64,000 nt of DNA from an uncultured Sphingomonadaceae bacterium (lineage in GTDB: Bacteria; Pseudomonadota; Alphaproteobacteria; Sphingomonadales; Sphingomonadaceae): positions 124,001 to 188,000 of the forward strand of contig CAMYJW010000010.1 in assembly GCA_947258815.1 (NCBI GenBank), given 5' to 3'. Position numbers and translations under genes: made by a program. A model generated the notes under the pieces. The model was not told the origin of the DNA and made no database searches. It was given only the letters and a program-made list of their open reading frames with translations. Positions 7,928 through 16,952 of the stretch are shown piece by piece; within the stretch, counting starts at the first letter, position 1, and the number at the start of each line of letters is the position of its first letter.

Positions 7928-9955
7928 ATGACCTACTCCACCAAGCTGAATTTCGCTGTTCTGGCAACTGCATCGCTGCTTATCCATGGCCATGCATCGG
8001 CAGAGGAAACACAGCCACAATCGCCGATCATCGTAACCGGAAAGGGCCTGCGCGAAACACCCGCCACGCCCGCATATGGCGCGCTTGAGCTTCCCAGAGA
8101 GCAGATCACGACCAGCGCTTCGGGCCGTATCGAAGATGCGCTGTCCTCCGTCGCCGGCTTCCAGCAATTCCGCCGGTCCGACAGCCGCTCATCCAATCCG
8201 TCGGCGCAAGGGGTCACCCTGCGCGCACTGGGCGGCAATGCTTCCAGCCGGGCGCTGGTTTTGCTTGATGGCGTTCCGGTTTCCCACCCGTTCTTCGGGT
8301 ATATTCCGCTAAGCGCGCTTGCGCCCGAGCGTCTTTCCAGCGTGCGCGTAACCCGCGGCGGCGGCGCGGGCGCATTCGGATCGGGCGCGGTTGCCGGAAC
8401 CATCGAACTGACCAGCGCCGATGCCCAGACGCTGGGCCTGCTAAACGGATCTGCGCTGGTGAACGATCGGGGCGAAACCGAGCTGTCAGCCATCGCCGCA
8501 CCCAAGCTGGGAAGCGGATTTGCCGTCGCCAGCGCGCGCTGGGATCGCGGCAAGGGCTTTTACACAACCCCTGTTGCAGACCGGGTGCCGGCCAGCGCGC
8601 GGGCCAAATTCGATAGCTGGTCCACATCGCTGCGCGGCGTTGCGCCGATAAGCGACACGATCGAACTGCAAGCCAGCGGCCTGATCTTCGAGGATGACCG
8701 CGTTTTGCGTTTTGACGGCGCGCAATCCTCATCCAGCGGACAGGATGCAAGCTTGCGCCTTGTCGGGCGCGGAAACTGGCAGTTCGATGCGCTGGCATAT
8801 GTGCAGGCGCGCAATTTCTCAAACGTGGTCATCAGCTCCAGCCGGTTCGTGCGCGTGCTCGATCAGCGCAACACCGCATCCACCGGACTGGGCGGCAAAA
8901 TCGAAGTGCGCCCGCCTCTGGGCGAAAACCACGTTTTGCGCATCGGCGCGGACTTGCGCATTGCAGACGGCACGCTTGAGGAAGACCCCTATAGCGCCTT
9001 CACCGGCGCGCGGCGATCAACCCGCACGGCAGGCGGTCGCAACAGCGACATTGGCCTGTTTGCCGAGCATGACTGGACCATCGGCCCCGTCATCGCCACC
9101 ATCGGCGCGCGCGCCGACCGCTGGACGGTGCGCGATGGATTTTACCGCGAAGTCGATCCTGATCGCAATGTTCTGGCGGACGACCAGTTCGCAAACCGTT
9201 CGGGTTGGGATGGCTCGTTTCGTGGCGGGATTGTGTGGAACGCGGCCGATGCGCTGGCCGTTCGTGCCGCGGCCTACAGCGGCCTGCGCCTGCCAACGCT
9301 GAACGAACTTTACCGGCCGTTCGTGGTGTTTCCGGTGGTAACGCAGGCCAACGCCGCGCTTGAGAACGAAAAATTGCGCGGGTTCGAAGCCGGGCTGGAT
9401 TTCACGCCAGACGATGCCATTTCAATCTCCGTTACCGCGTTTGAAAACAAGCTGAAGAACGCCATCGCCAACGTGACGCTTGCCGAAAACCTGCGGCAAC
9501 GGCGCAATCTCGATGCGATCCGCGCGCGCGGGCTGGAATTTGGCGCATCGCTGAACCTGGGCACCGTTTCGTTCACCGGATCGCTGGCGCTGACCGATTC
9601 CGAAGTAGAAGGCAGCGGTGCATCCGCCGCGCTTGACGGCTTGCGCCCATCCCACGTCGCGCGGATCGCGGCGAGCGGCACGCTAAGCTGGAAACCGCGT
9701 GCGGGCTGGCACTTCGCCGCCACCCTTCGCCACACCGGCAAAGAGTTTGAAGACGATCTGGAAACCTTCGTCCTTCCTGCAACGACAACTCTGGGCGCAT
9801 ATGCCGAAATTCCGGTTTCGGAGATGTTCAGCGTTGTTCTGCGCGGCGAAAATCTGACCGACGAACGCGTTGTCACCCGCAATCAGGGCGGGTCGATGGA
9901 TCTGGGCGTTCCGCGCACTGTCTGGGCCGGGATAAAGATGAATATCGGGCACTGA
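7928..9955 (+). CDS. TonB-dependent outer-membrane receptor
   Basis: 675 residues with a signal peptide ending near HASAEE, a TonB-box-like SPIIVTG segment and a plug domain (about residues 45-160). The plug contains VTLRALGGNASSRALVLLDGVPV and the closing VRVTRGGGAGAFGSGAVAGTIEL. A 22-strand barrel follows. The last residues do not end in a standard aromatic but in KMNIGH, which is slightly unusual. The substrate is unknown: nothing in the plug marks a siderophore subtype, and no riboswitch-sized leader lies in the 92 bp upstream. It is followed by the [2Fe-2S] protein gene after 42 bp on the same strand. Confidence 0.9.
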   Translation: MTYSTKLNFAVLATASLLIHGHASAEETQPQSPIIVTGKGLRETPATPAYGALELPREQITTSASGRIEDALSSVAGFQQFRRSDSRSSNPSAQGVTLRALGGNASSRALVLLDGVPVSHPFFGYIPLSALAPERLSSVRVTRGGGAGAFGSGAVAGTIELTSADAQTLGLLNGSALVNDRGETELSAIAAPKLGSGFAVASARWDRGKGFYTTPVADRVPASARAKFDSWSTSLRGVAPISDTIELQASGLIFEDDRVLRFDGAQSSSSGQDASLRLVGRGNWQFDALAYVQARNFSNVVISSSRFVRVLDQRNTASTGLGGKIEVRPPLGENHVLRIGADLRIADGTLEEDPYSAFTGARRSTRTAGGRNSDIGLFAEHDWTIGPVIATIGARADRWTVRDGFYREVDPDRNVLADDQFANRSGWDGSFRGGIVWNAADALAVRAAAYSGLRLPTLNELYRPFVVFPVVTQANAALENEKLRGFEAGLDFTPDDAISISVTAFENKLKNAIANVTLAENLRQRRNLDAIRARGLEFGASLNLGTVSFTGSLALTDSEVEGSGASAALDGLRPSHVARIAASGTLSWKPRAGWHFAATLRHTGKEFEDDLETFVLPATTTLGAYAEIPVSEMFSVVLRGENLTDERVVTRNQGGSMDLGVPRTVWAGIKMNIGH

Positions 9956-9997
9956 CCCGGCTCGACTTTCCAGAGCACCTGACGCTAACATGTTTCC

Positions 9998-10534
9998 ATG
10001 CCGCGCCTGACAGTCAACAATCGCCCGGTGGAGTTCAAGATGGCTCCCGAAACGCCGCTGCTGTGGGCACTGCGCGATGCCGCCAACCTTACGGGCACCA
10101 AATATGGCTGCGGCGCAGGCGATTGCGGCGCGTGCATGGTGCTGATCGACGGGGAAGCGCTGCGATCGTGCCTGATCACGCTGGCCGAAGCCGAAGGGCG
10201 GTTCGTCACCACCATCGAAGGGCTTTCGCGCGATCGTTCCCATCCGGTGCAACAGGCGCTGGTGGCGGAACAGGCCATACAGTGCGGATTTTGTACACCC
10301 GGCATTGCAATCAGCGCCGCCGCGCTGCTCAAACGCAATGCCAGCCCCAGCGCCGATGAGATAACGCAGGCAATCCCGAACCTGTGCCGCTGCGGTGTTT
10401 ATCCGCGCCTTGTTCGCGCCATCGAACGCGCCGGCAAAGTTATCCGGCGCGAAGAAACCATCAGCGCGGCGCCATCGCCGGGGATCACTCCAGACGATGC
10501 AGCCGACGCCGTTCCCGCAATGCGACCCGAATAG
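9998..10534 (+). CDS. [2Fe-2S] small subunit of a xanthine-oxidase-family molybdo-hydroxylase (orphan)
   Basis: 178-residue iron-sulfur subunit of the isoquinoline-1-oxidoreductase/CoxS type. The plant-type ferredoxin cluster ligands are C38, C43, C46 and C58. The second cluster's ligands are C96, C99, C130 and C132, in QCGFCTPG and LCRCG. It passes electrons from the molybdenum subunit to an acceptor. The partner large subunit normally sits right next to it, but here a siderophore receptor gene follows convergently after 4 bp. The accessory xdhC/mobA-like pair is 3.4 kb upstream. It looks like a rearranged or split operon. The roughly 25-residue Pro/Ala-rich tail is extra. Confidence 0.9.
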   Translation: MPRLTVNNRPVEFKMAPETPLLWALRDAANLTGTKYGCGAGDCGACMVLIDGEALRSCLITLAEAEGRFVTTIEGLSRDRSHPVQQALVAEQAIQCGFCTPGIAISAAALLKRNASPSADEITQAIPNLCRCGVYPRLVRAIERAGKVIRREETISAAPSPGITPDDAADAVPAMRPE

Positions 10535-10538
10535 CGCC

Positions 10539-12659
10539 TCAGAATGTCACGCGAACACTGACACTGGCATTCAACGGCTGCGCTGGCTGTATATTGTTGT
10601 CGCCATGCGCGCTTGCGTAATAATCTTCGTCAAACAGATTGTTCACGTTCGCCTGCAACGCGATCGCATCGTTGATCGTATAATAGGCCGCCAGATCGAT
10701 GCGCGTGTAGGACGGCAGCACAACCGCGTTGCTGAACGAAGCGAATTGCTTTGAGGCATGCACGAGACCTGCCCCCAACCCGAACTGTTCGGTAAAATCA
10801 TAGCGTGACCATGCCGCGATATGATGTTTGGGCACTTGCTGAAGCCGGGTGCCGGCAGGCGCGCTGCTGGTTTCGGACCGGATCTTGCCATCGAGATAAG
10901 TGTATCCGAAGTTCGCGTGCCAGTTGCTGGTGATGTTTCCGGCAAGCTGCAGCTCGATGCCCTTGGTGCGGCTTTCGCCGGTCAGCACGGTCAGACCGGA
11001 ACCCGTAGGATCGGGCGCCTGCGTGTTTGAGCGATCGAGCTGAAACAGCGCGGCGGAAAACAGCAGGTCCGCGCGCGGCGCCCATTTCACGCCCAGTTCG
11101 ATGTTTTCAAACTTTTCAGGCGCAAAACTGGCCGATGTCGGGCTGAGGATCAGAAACTGATCGCCCGCCTGCGGCAGGAAGCTTTCGGTGTAGCTGGCAT
11201 AGACCGACACACTTTCCTGCGGCTTCACCACCACACCGAAGCGCGGGCTCCATTTCTCGTCCTTGCGGTCTGCATCGGTGCCCGAAAGCACATCGCGCGT
11301 TTCCAGATCGAAACTTTCAAAACGGATACCGCCGATCAACTGGATAATCTCACCGATCTCTATCTGATCCTGAAGATAGGCAGACAGCACGGTCAGCTGC
11401 GAATCGCGGCTGCGCGACAGCGGGGTCAACGAGACGGCAGGCAAAGTCAGCCGACGTTCGAGCGGAACGGTCACTCTGCTTTCCAGCCCGCCTGGCGTGG
11501 CGAACTGCGCATTGGCGCGCGCGTTTTGCGTATCCTGCCGCGAAACCTCGAATCCGGTCAGCAGCGTGTGGCCGATCGCACCCGTTTTGCCCTGCCAGAT
11601 AAGGTTGCCCTGCCCGATGAAGTTTTCGCGTTTGGTCGTATCGCGATAGCCAGACAGCTCAACCGTCGCGCCATCGGTGCTGCGCGGGACGACATTGGCA
11701 TAGGCCTTGTCGTAATTGGCATACTGGCCCGACACATTGATGCTCAGCGCGTCGGAAAATGCGTGGTCCAGCCGGGCGCGTGCGATGTGCACCTGCGAGG
11801 ATGCCGTGTTGAAATCGGGATCGCCGAACAGCGTCTTGTCAAAATTGTCGAGCGGCAGCCCGTTGAACGAAGGCACGCCGCGATCGGTCAGGCGTTCATC
11901 ATCGTCGTAGGAATAGCCGATCACCAGCCGCGTCTGATCGGAAAGCTGGGTGGTGACAGTCGGCGCGATGCCGAAGAACCGGCCATCGTAAGAATCGCGA
12001 TGATTGTTGAACTCTTCATACGTCGCGTTGATGCGCGCTGCCGATTTGCCGCCAATTGGCTGATTTACATCTGCTGAAAGTGCGAACGCGCCAAACGTGC
12101 CTGCCGAAGCGGCAGCGGAAATGAAGGCGTCCTGCGGATTTGCCGTTTTGCTGACGCGGTTGATCACCCCGCCGCCGCCGCCGCGCCCGAAAGTCAGCGC
12201 GTTGGAGCCTTTGAGAATTTCGACCCGCTCCACATTATAAAGCGAGCGATAATACTGCGCATCGTCGCGCAGGCCATTGAGATAGAAATCGGCGGTGGTT
12301 TCCTGCCCGCGAATGAATACCTCGTCGCGATGTCCTTCACCCGATTCCATCGAGATACCGGCAACGTAACGCAGCGCTTCGCCCAGCTGGCGCACGTTCT
12401 GATCATCAAGCTGATCGCGCGTGACAACCGACACCGCCTGCGGCGTATCGATCAGCGGGGTTGGCGTTTTGGTTGAACTTGATCCGTCGTCAACGGTGTA
12501 ACCGGAAAGATGGGCGGTAACGATGATATCGCTGGGCGCATATGTCCGGTCCTTGTCTGCCTCTGCGTCTGCCTCGGCGGCAAAAGCCGTGCCGACTCCT
12601 GCCGCGAAAAGCGAAACGCCTGCCAGCAAGCTACCTGTGACGACACGACAAATCTGCAT
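10539..12659 (-). CDS. TonB-dependent siderophore receptor (Fiu/FhuA-like)
   Basis: 706-residue ferric-siderophore receptor. I start it at the ATG at 12659: AAGGGG lies six bases upstream and a signal peptide (MQICRVVTGSLLAG...GTAFAAEA) follows at once. The plug contains IDTPQAVSVVTRDQL, LGEALRYVAGI and RGQETTADFYLNGLRDDAQYYR, which are typical of catecholate/hydroxamate siderophore receptors. The barrel ends in the expected terminal Phe (SVSVRVTF). A Fur-box-like palindrome covers 12673-12689, just upstream of the ribosome site. It is convergent with the orphan [2Fe-2S] gene. Confidence 0.92.
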   Translation of the reverse strand: MQICRVVTGSLLAGVSLFAAGVGTAFAAEADAEADKDRTYAPSDIIVTAHLSGYTVDDGSSSTKTPTPLIDTPQAVSVVTRDQLDDQNVRQLGEALRYVAGISMESGEGHRDEVFIRGQETTADFYLNGLRDDAQYYRSLYNVERVEILKGSNALTFGRGGGGGVINRVSKTANPQDAFISAAASAGTFGAFALSADVNQPIGGKSAARINATYEEFNNHRDSYDGRFFGIAPTVTTQLSDQTRLVIGYSYDDDERLTDRGVPSFNGLPLDNFDKTLFGDPDFNTASSQVHIARARLDHAFSDALSINVSGQYANYDKAYANVVPRSTDGATVELSGYRDTTKRENFIGQGNLIWQGKTGAIGHTLLTGFEVSRQDTQNARANAQFATPGGLESRVTVPLERRLTLPAVSLTPLSRSRDSQLTVLSAYLQDQIEIGEIIQLIGGIRFESFDLETRDVLSGTDADRKDEKWSPRFGVVVKPQESVSVYASYTESFLPQAGDQFLILSPTSASFAPEKFENIELGVKWAPRADLLFSAALFQLDRSNTQAPDPTGSGLTVLTGESRTKGIELQLAGNITSNWHANFGYTYLDGKIRSETSSAPAGTRLQQVPKHHIAAWSRYDFTEQFGLGAGLVHASKQFASFSNAVVLPSYTRIDLAAYYTINDAIALQANVNNLFDEDYYASAHGDNNIQPAQPLNASVSVRVTF

Positions 12660-12672
12660 CTGAAACCCCTTA

Positions 12673-12689
12673 TTGCGAATGCATCTCAA
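12673..12689. promoter_or_regulatory. Candidate Fur box upstream of the siderophore receptor
   Basis: TTGCGAATGCATCTCAA matches the classic TTGAGAATGATTCTCAA Fur core at 14 of 17 positions and is itself nearly palindromic. It lies 14-30 bases upstream of the receptor ATG, immediately before the AAGGGG ribosome site, where a bound repressor would block transcription. A further AATGC...GCATT inverted repeat lies at 12707-12725. The match was made by eye against the gamma-proteobacterial consensus; alphaproteobacterial Fur or Irr sites can differ. Confidence 0.55.
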
Positions 12690-12807
12690 TTTCACTTGTA
12701 GCCGCTAATGCAAATAGCTCGCATTGACAAGGATCAATTTGCCGATTTTTTTCTGGCTGACTAAGGAAGGCGAAACCGAACGCGTTCAAACCCGGGAGCA
12801 CGCAACG

Positions 12808-13152
12808 ATGAAAGCAACGATCTGGCACAATCCGAAATGCGGCACATCTCGCAAAACGCTGGCTATCCTTGAAGAAACGCCGGATGTTGCGGTTACGGTG
12901 GTTGAGTATCTCAAGAACCCGCCCACCGCGGCAAAACTGGCGCAGTTATATGCCGATGCCGGAATCACCCCGCAGCAAGGTCTGCGCATGCGTGGCACCG
13001 ATGCCGCGGAACGCGGCCTGCCCGAGGCCGATGCCCAGGCTGTGCTTGCCGCGATGGCCGCTGAGCCGATCCTGATTGAGCGTCCACTGGTCGAAACGGA
13101 TAAAGGCGTGCGTCTGTGCCGCCCGCAGGAGACCGTGCACGAGATTCTCTGA
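12808..13152 (+). CDS. arsC: ArsC-family (thioredoxin-fold) arsenate reductase-like protein
   Basis: 114-residue cytosolic protein of the ArsC/YffB/Spx fold. The N-terminal NPKCGTSRKTLAIL motif gives the catalytic Cys at residue 11, and IERPLVETDKGVRLCRP matches the C-terminal RPxV region with its arginines. The ATG at 12808 follows GGGAG about 10 bases upstream. The reaction would be glutathione/glutaredoxin-dependent arsenate reduction. No arsR, arsB or acr3 gene is adjacent, so a resistance role is not supported by context, and some relatives are not true arsenate reductases. Confidence 0.85.
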   Translation: MKATIWHNPKCGTSRKTLAILEETPDVAVTVVEYLKNPPTAAKLAQLYADAGITPQQGLRMRGTDAAERGLPEADAQAVLAAMAAEPILIERPLVETDKGVRLCRPQETVHEIL

Positions 13153-13286
13153 GCCGCGCTTGCGATCGAAACCCGGGTGCGGCGGTCCAGACTGGCGAAT
13201 CAGGGGCGACTTGCAATGCGCGAGCGAATCTGCAAACCCCCGCGTTACACATTTAAGACGGCAACGACGCGGGAACGGCCTCAAGA

Positions 13287-13925
13287 ATGACAAGCACAGA
13301 GCTCGCCAGAGAGGCGCTGCCCCAACGCATCAAGCGCAAGATCAAACGGATACTTGGTCCCTCGGGAGTGTTTCTCGAGGGATTTTTGAAACATCCGGTC
13401 ATGGTCGGCGCGATCCTCCCGTCCTCGCGTTTCACGATCCGACGCATGCTCCGGCGGGTCGACTGGGACAATTGCAAACTGTTCGTGGAGTATGGGCCGG
13501 GCGTCGGCACCTTCTGCCAGCCGGTGCTTGAGAAGCTCCCGCGCGATGGCGCACTGATCGTGATCGACACCAACCCGCACTTCATCAACTATCTGCGCAA
13601 CACGATCACCGACAGCCGCTTCACGGCGATACTTGGCTCGGCGGAAAATGTTGAGGAAATCATTCAAACGCATGGCCACGAACGCGCCGACTATGTGCTT
13701 TCCGGCCTTCCGTTTTCCACATTGCCCGATGGCGTGGGGGAAAAAATCGCCCAGGCGACGCACAAGGTTCTGCGCCCCGGCGGCGCGTTTCTGGTCTATC
13801 AGTATTCCGCGCGCGCGCGCGACTTCATGAGCGGCCTGTTCAAACGTATCGACAGGGAGATCGAACCGCTCAACCTCCCGCCATGCCAGTTGTTCTGGGG
13901 CTGGAGAGACGAAGACCGGGCCTGA
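13287..13925 (+). CDS. Class I SAM-dependent methyltransferase, PmtA-like (phospholipid N-methyltransferase type)
   Basis: 212-residue methyltransferase. The SAM-binding motif VEYGPGVGTF lies near residue 68, after the FLEGFLKHPVMVGAILPSSR segment typical of Rhodobacter/Rhizobium PmtA-like proteins. The post-motif ADYVLSGLPFSTLP replaces the rRNA-methylase NPPY. An amphipathic, basic N-terminus (RIKRKIKRILG) suits membrane association. The likely role is stepwise methylation of phosphatidylethanolamine towards phosphatidylcholine, but single-methyl or non-lipid substrates are possible. Confidence 0.75.
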   Translation: MTSTELAREALPQRIKRKIKRILGPSGVFLEGFLKHPVMVGAILPSSRFTIRRMLRRVDWDNCKLFVEYGPGVGTFCQPVLEKLPRDGALIVIDTNPHFINYLRNTITDSRFTAILGSAENVEEIIQTHGHERADYVLSGLPFSTLPDGVGEKIAQATHKVLRPGGAFLVYQYSARARDFMSGLFKRIDREIEPLNLPPCQLFWGWRDEDRA

Positions 13926-13978
13926 GCGTTCAGGTCGGCACGAATCGCGAATCCGCCGCCGCCCCAAAGAACCCCGCG

Positions 13979-14818
13979 TCACTCGAATGTCTTGCCGATC
14001 GCTTCGGGCGTATCGCCAGACAGCTGGCGGTGGATTGAAGCCAGAATTCCCGCGAAGACAACACCGGCGACCGCACTGATAACGCCCGAAATCACGCCCG
14101 CGAGCAGGAGATTGAGCGTTTCGAGGCCTGAAATCGCGGAAAGCAGCCCCATGAGGATCATGCCGGTGACAATCGCAAGCACCGCGTAGGCGATAAACAA
14201 CAACACGTAAAACAGCGCCAGTCGCACACTGTTGCCTTTGGTCAGCGCCCAGGATCGCTTCATCGCCGTAACCGGGCGATACATCCCCTCGATGACGACC
14301 ACAGGCAGAGTGAGAGACAATTTCACCATGGTATAGAACAGGCCGGCGACGAACATGATCACCAGCACCGCCCCTACAGCGGCCGAACCGGTGACCGCCG
14401 CAATTGCTCCGACAACCGCAGCAAGCAATGCCGTTGCCCCCAGATAAGCCGCTACAAAAAGAAGTGCGGCGCCGATCAACGTGGGCAATGCCCTTAATGC
14501 GATTCCCAGCGCTTCGCCCACCGTCGGCCTTGTTCTGTCGGTCAACAACGCAAGCAGCGCAAGATACCCGACAAGCTGCGCAACGAATGCGACAAACCCA
14601 AAACCGAACAATCCCGTCATTTGCTCCGACGACAGGTTCTCGAACACTTTCGGGTTTCCAAAATCGGAGACAATTTTCGTCTGTACGTCAGAGAGAAAGA
14701 ATGACTGGGCAACAGCCGGCATCAAAAAGAACACACCCGCCACAGGCAGCAGCACATCTCGATTGGCCGAAACGGCAGTGACCGCATCCTGCCATGCCCG
14801 GTTACTTTCAAATTGCAT
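13979..14818 (-). CDS. Polytopic membrane protein, GDPD membrane-domain-like
   Basis: 279 residues, almost entirely hydrophobic with about six helices. It resembles the membrane domain found in front of glycerophosphodiester phosphodiesterases and in stand-alone sphingomonad proteins. [25 protein letters not shown] is the recognisable core, as in proteins described as glycerophosphoryl diester phosphodiesterase membrane-domain proteins. The start at 14818 is set by GGAG eight bases upstream. It is divergent from lipB across 67 bp. No catalytic phosphodiesterase residues are present, so the function is unknown. Confidence 0.7.
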   Translation of the reverse strand: MQFESNRAWQDAVTAVSANRDVLLPVAGVFFLMPAVAQSFFLSDVQTKIVSDFGNPKVFENLSSEQMTGLFGFGFVAFVAQLVGYLALLALLTDRTRPTVGEALGIALRALPTLIGAALLFVAAYLGATALLAAVVGAIAAVTGSAAVGAVLVIMFVAGLFYTMVKLSLTLPVVVIEGMYRPVTAMKRSWALTKGNSVRLALFYVLLFIAYAVLAIVTGMILMGLLSAISGLETLNLLLAGVISGVISAVAGVVFAGILASIHRQLSGDTPEAIGKTFE

Positions 14819-14885
14819 CGTGCCACTCCAGTTCGCGCGGTTGCGGCCCCTTGATAACCGCACCAAATACCGCCACGCAACGCAG

Positions 14886-15557
14886 ATGATCTGGAATGAC
14901 GACATCGAGCTGCGAATTGCGCATGATCCGGTGCCATATCGCGCCGCGCTTGATGCCATGGCCGAACGCAACGCCGCAATCCACGAAAATACGCAAAAGG
15001 AGCTTGTCTGGCTTCTGGAACATCCCCCGGTTTACACCGCCGGGACCAGCGCGGCAGACGCCGATCTGCTCGATCCGCGCTTTGAAGTGATCAAAACGGG
15101 GCGCGGCGGGCGTTACACCTATCACGGGCCGGGCCAGCGCATTGGCTATGTTCTCCTCAATCTCGCTCACAGGGCGCGGGATGTTCGCGGCTATGTCCAC
15201 GCGCTGGAAGGCTGGGTTATCGCCACGCTTGCCGATTTTGGAATCACGGCTTTTCGCGCTGAAGGCAGAATTGGAATCTGGACCGAGGATATCGACGGGC
15301 GCGAGGCAAAGATCGGCGCCATTGGCGTGCGCATCCGACGGTGGGTGACGATGCACGGATTTTCGGTCAACCTCTCCCCCGATCTCACGCACTTTTCAGG
15401 GATCGTCCCTTGCGGCATCGCCGAATACGGGGTTACGAGCCTCAAAAGGCTGGGGCTGGATGTCAGTGCATCGGAATGGGATGAGGCACTGCTTGGTCAC
15501 GCAGACGAATTTTTCACCACTCTGCAACAGCCCTGCGCGCAGGAGACAACTTCGTGA
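14886..15557 (+). CDS. lipB: Octanoyl-[ACP]:protein N-octanoyltransferase LipB
   Basis: 223-residue enzyme that moves octanoate from acyl carrier protein to lipoyl domains, the first step of lipoate assembly. [13 protein letters not shown] is the family signature. The catalytic Lys is about K142 (AKIGAIGVR) and the acyl-accepting Cys is C176 (VPCGIAEYG). I start at the ATG at 14886; longer frames run into the divergent gene. Its stop overlaps the GTG start of the small lipoprotein (GTGA), so the two are coupled. lipA is not in the window. Confidence 0.95.
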   Translation: MIWNDDIELRIAHDPVPYRAALDAMAERNAAIHENTQKELVWLLEHPPVYTAGTSAADADLLDPRFEVIKTGRGGRYTYHGPGQRIGYVLLNLAHRARDVRGYVHALEGWVIATLADFGITAFRAEGRIGIWTEDIDGREAKIGAIGVRIRRWVTMHGFSVNLSPDLTHFSGIVPCGIAEYGVTSLKRLGLDVSASEWDEALLGHADEFFTTLQQPCAQETTS

Positions 15558-15826
15558 GACGAACGGCATTAGTCCTTGTAATCAGCGGCCTGTGTGGCGC
15601 GCTTGTCGCTTGCGGCGATGAACCGGAACAAACCGGACAGCGCGACGTTTCGGTTGGCGGCAAGATCCTTGATCGATCCATAACAGACGACATGCTGCCC
15701 TACGACACTGTCACATCGCAGGCACCCCGCGCGAAATCCGAAAACAACGGGTCGGGCAGCAGCGCAGGTCAGGCCGGGGAAACCGGCCGGACGAATGCTC
15801 CCGCCGTTACGCCGGACGCAGAATAG
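15554..15826 (+). CDS. Small predicted lipoprotein
   Basis: 90-residue protein starting at a GTG that overlaps the lipB stop by four bases. A short hydrophobic leader is followed by the lipobox LVAC with Cys at residue 20, so it should be lipidated and stay in an envelope membrane. The mature part is low-complexity (Ser/Gly/Asn/Pro) with no recognised domain. Its last 20 bases overlap the 3' end of the convergent CitE-like gene. Function unknown. Confidence 0.7.
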   Translation: MRRTALVLVISGLCGALVACGDEPEQTGQRDVSVGGKILDRSITDDMLPYDTVTSQAPRAKSENNGSGSSAGQAGETGRTNAPAVTPDAE

Positions 15827-16739
15827 GAACAGCTTCGGCCTGATCGGGCACCATGGTGTGTTCCAGTTGAAGCGTGCGCTGCGCAAGCGTGAGGATCGGT
15901 TTGTCGATCATGCGGCCCTGATAGTTCAATGCTTCGCACCGGGGGTTGGCATCGAACGCGGCAACAATATCCTGGGCTTCGCGGATGTCATCCTCGCTGG
16001 GGGCGAATGCCTCATTGATCGTGACAATCCGGTCTGGCTGCGAGGCGATCATGCCGGAAAAGCCGTCGGCCCGCGCCTCGGTGACGGTCTTCTTCAGGGT
16101 TTTCTTGTCCGTAATGTCAGTCGCAACCGTATCGATAGCAAGCACGCCGCAGGCATGAGCGGTCAGCAAGACCTGGGCACGCACTTGCCGGACCGCATCC
16201 GACCATACGCCATCGCCAAGTGTCGCACGGGTCGCCGCAATCGACCGGATAAGACCGTCCGCTCCCCAGGCAAGACCGAACAGGCGCTGGTGACCGGTTT
16301 CAAGATACTGCCCTATCGTCAGGGCAGACCGGGCCGTTTCGCCGGCAAACGGGATGATACGGGTGGAGTTGGCCGGAATCTTCTGAAGCTGTTCCAGCTC
16401 ATATAGCTCGGCCGCCAACTGGCGCACCGCATCGGGGCCAGCAGCGCGGGGCAACATGATCCCGTCAGGCGCGGCGGGCATGACGGCAAGCAGATCCTGC
16501 CGCCACTCGCTTCCGGCCTCCATCGGATTGATCCGCACCCATCGCGCCATTTGGTTTTCAACCACATTCGAGCGATGCGCTTCAAGCCATTCGGCTGCAT
16601 TCCTGCGCGCTGCCTGTCCGGCTCCCAGCGAGTTCGAACTGACAAGATCGATGACAACCGCATCGGCGCCGGTGCCGACAGCATTGCCCAGCTTTTTCTC
16701 GCTGTTACCCGATACAACAAGCCACGAACGATAACTCAT
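15807..16739 (-). CDS. HpcH/HpaI aldolase/CitE-like CoA-ester lyase family protein
   Basis: 310-residue TIM-barrel protein of the citrate-lyase beta-subunit family. Visible features are the early TGADAVVIDLVSSNS strand, VRINPM with its substrate-binding Arg, the GIMLPRAAGPD strand and a GLAWGADGLIRSI segment. The closing MIASQPDRIVTINEAFAPSEDDI matches the CitE pattern. The family cleaves or forms beta-hydroxyacyl-CoA compounds such as malyl-CoA, but no citrate lyase alpha or gamma genes are nearby, so the substrate is open. The start at 16739 is preceded by GGAAG. Confidence 0.85.
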   Translation of the reverse strand: MSYRSWLVVSGNSEKKLGNAVGTGADAVVIDLVSSNSLGAGQAARRNAAEWLEAHRSNVVENQMARWVRINPMEAGSEWRQDLLAVMPAAPDGIMLPRAAGPDAVRQLAAELYELEQLQKIPANSTRIIPFAGETARSALTIGQYLETGHQRLFGLAWGADGLIRSIAATRATLGDGVWSDAVRQVRAQVLLTAHACGVLAIDTVATDITDKKTLKKTVTEARADGFSGMIASQPDRIVTINEAFAPSEDDIREAQDIVAAFDANPRCEALNYQGRMIDKPILTLAQRTLQLEHTMVPDQAEAVPILRPA

Positions 16740-16812
16740 GTACTTCCACCCGCTGCGTCACGACACCTGCAAAAGGCACGTCCCATTAGAGAGTGGTTCT
16801 AACCCGGTTCCG

Positions 16813-16828
16813 GTTAAGAATTCCTAAC
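16813..16828. promoter_or_regulatory. Imperfect palindrome upstream of the CitE-like gene
   Basis: GTTAAGAATTCCTAAC pairs with itself at 14 of 16 positions and lies about 75-90 bp upstream of the CitE-like start, in the 213-bp spacer. It could be an operator. No regulator gene is adjacent, and short AT-containing palindromes do arise by chance. Confidence 0.25.
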
Positions 16829-16952
16829 GTTCCGGCAGCCGAAGTGGTTAATTCCAGATGAAGACCGCACGGCTGCTGCAACCGCCCGGATCACGACGGT
16901 CTGCGTGTCATGGCGGTTTCGTAAAGGGGCGCTTTCGTGAGGCGCGCTTTCG

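Noticed and set aside
12724..12807. Longer ArsC reading frame starting upstream of 12808
   Set aside because: The extra 28 residues have no homology-like pattern and the ATG at 12808 has a GGGAG site. NPKCGTSR is expected near residue 10.
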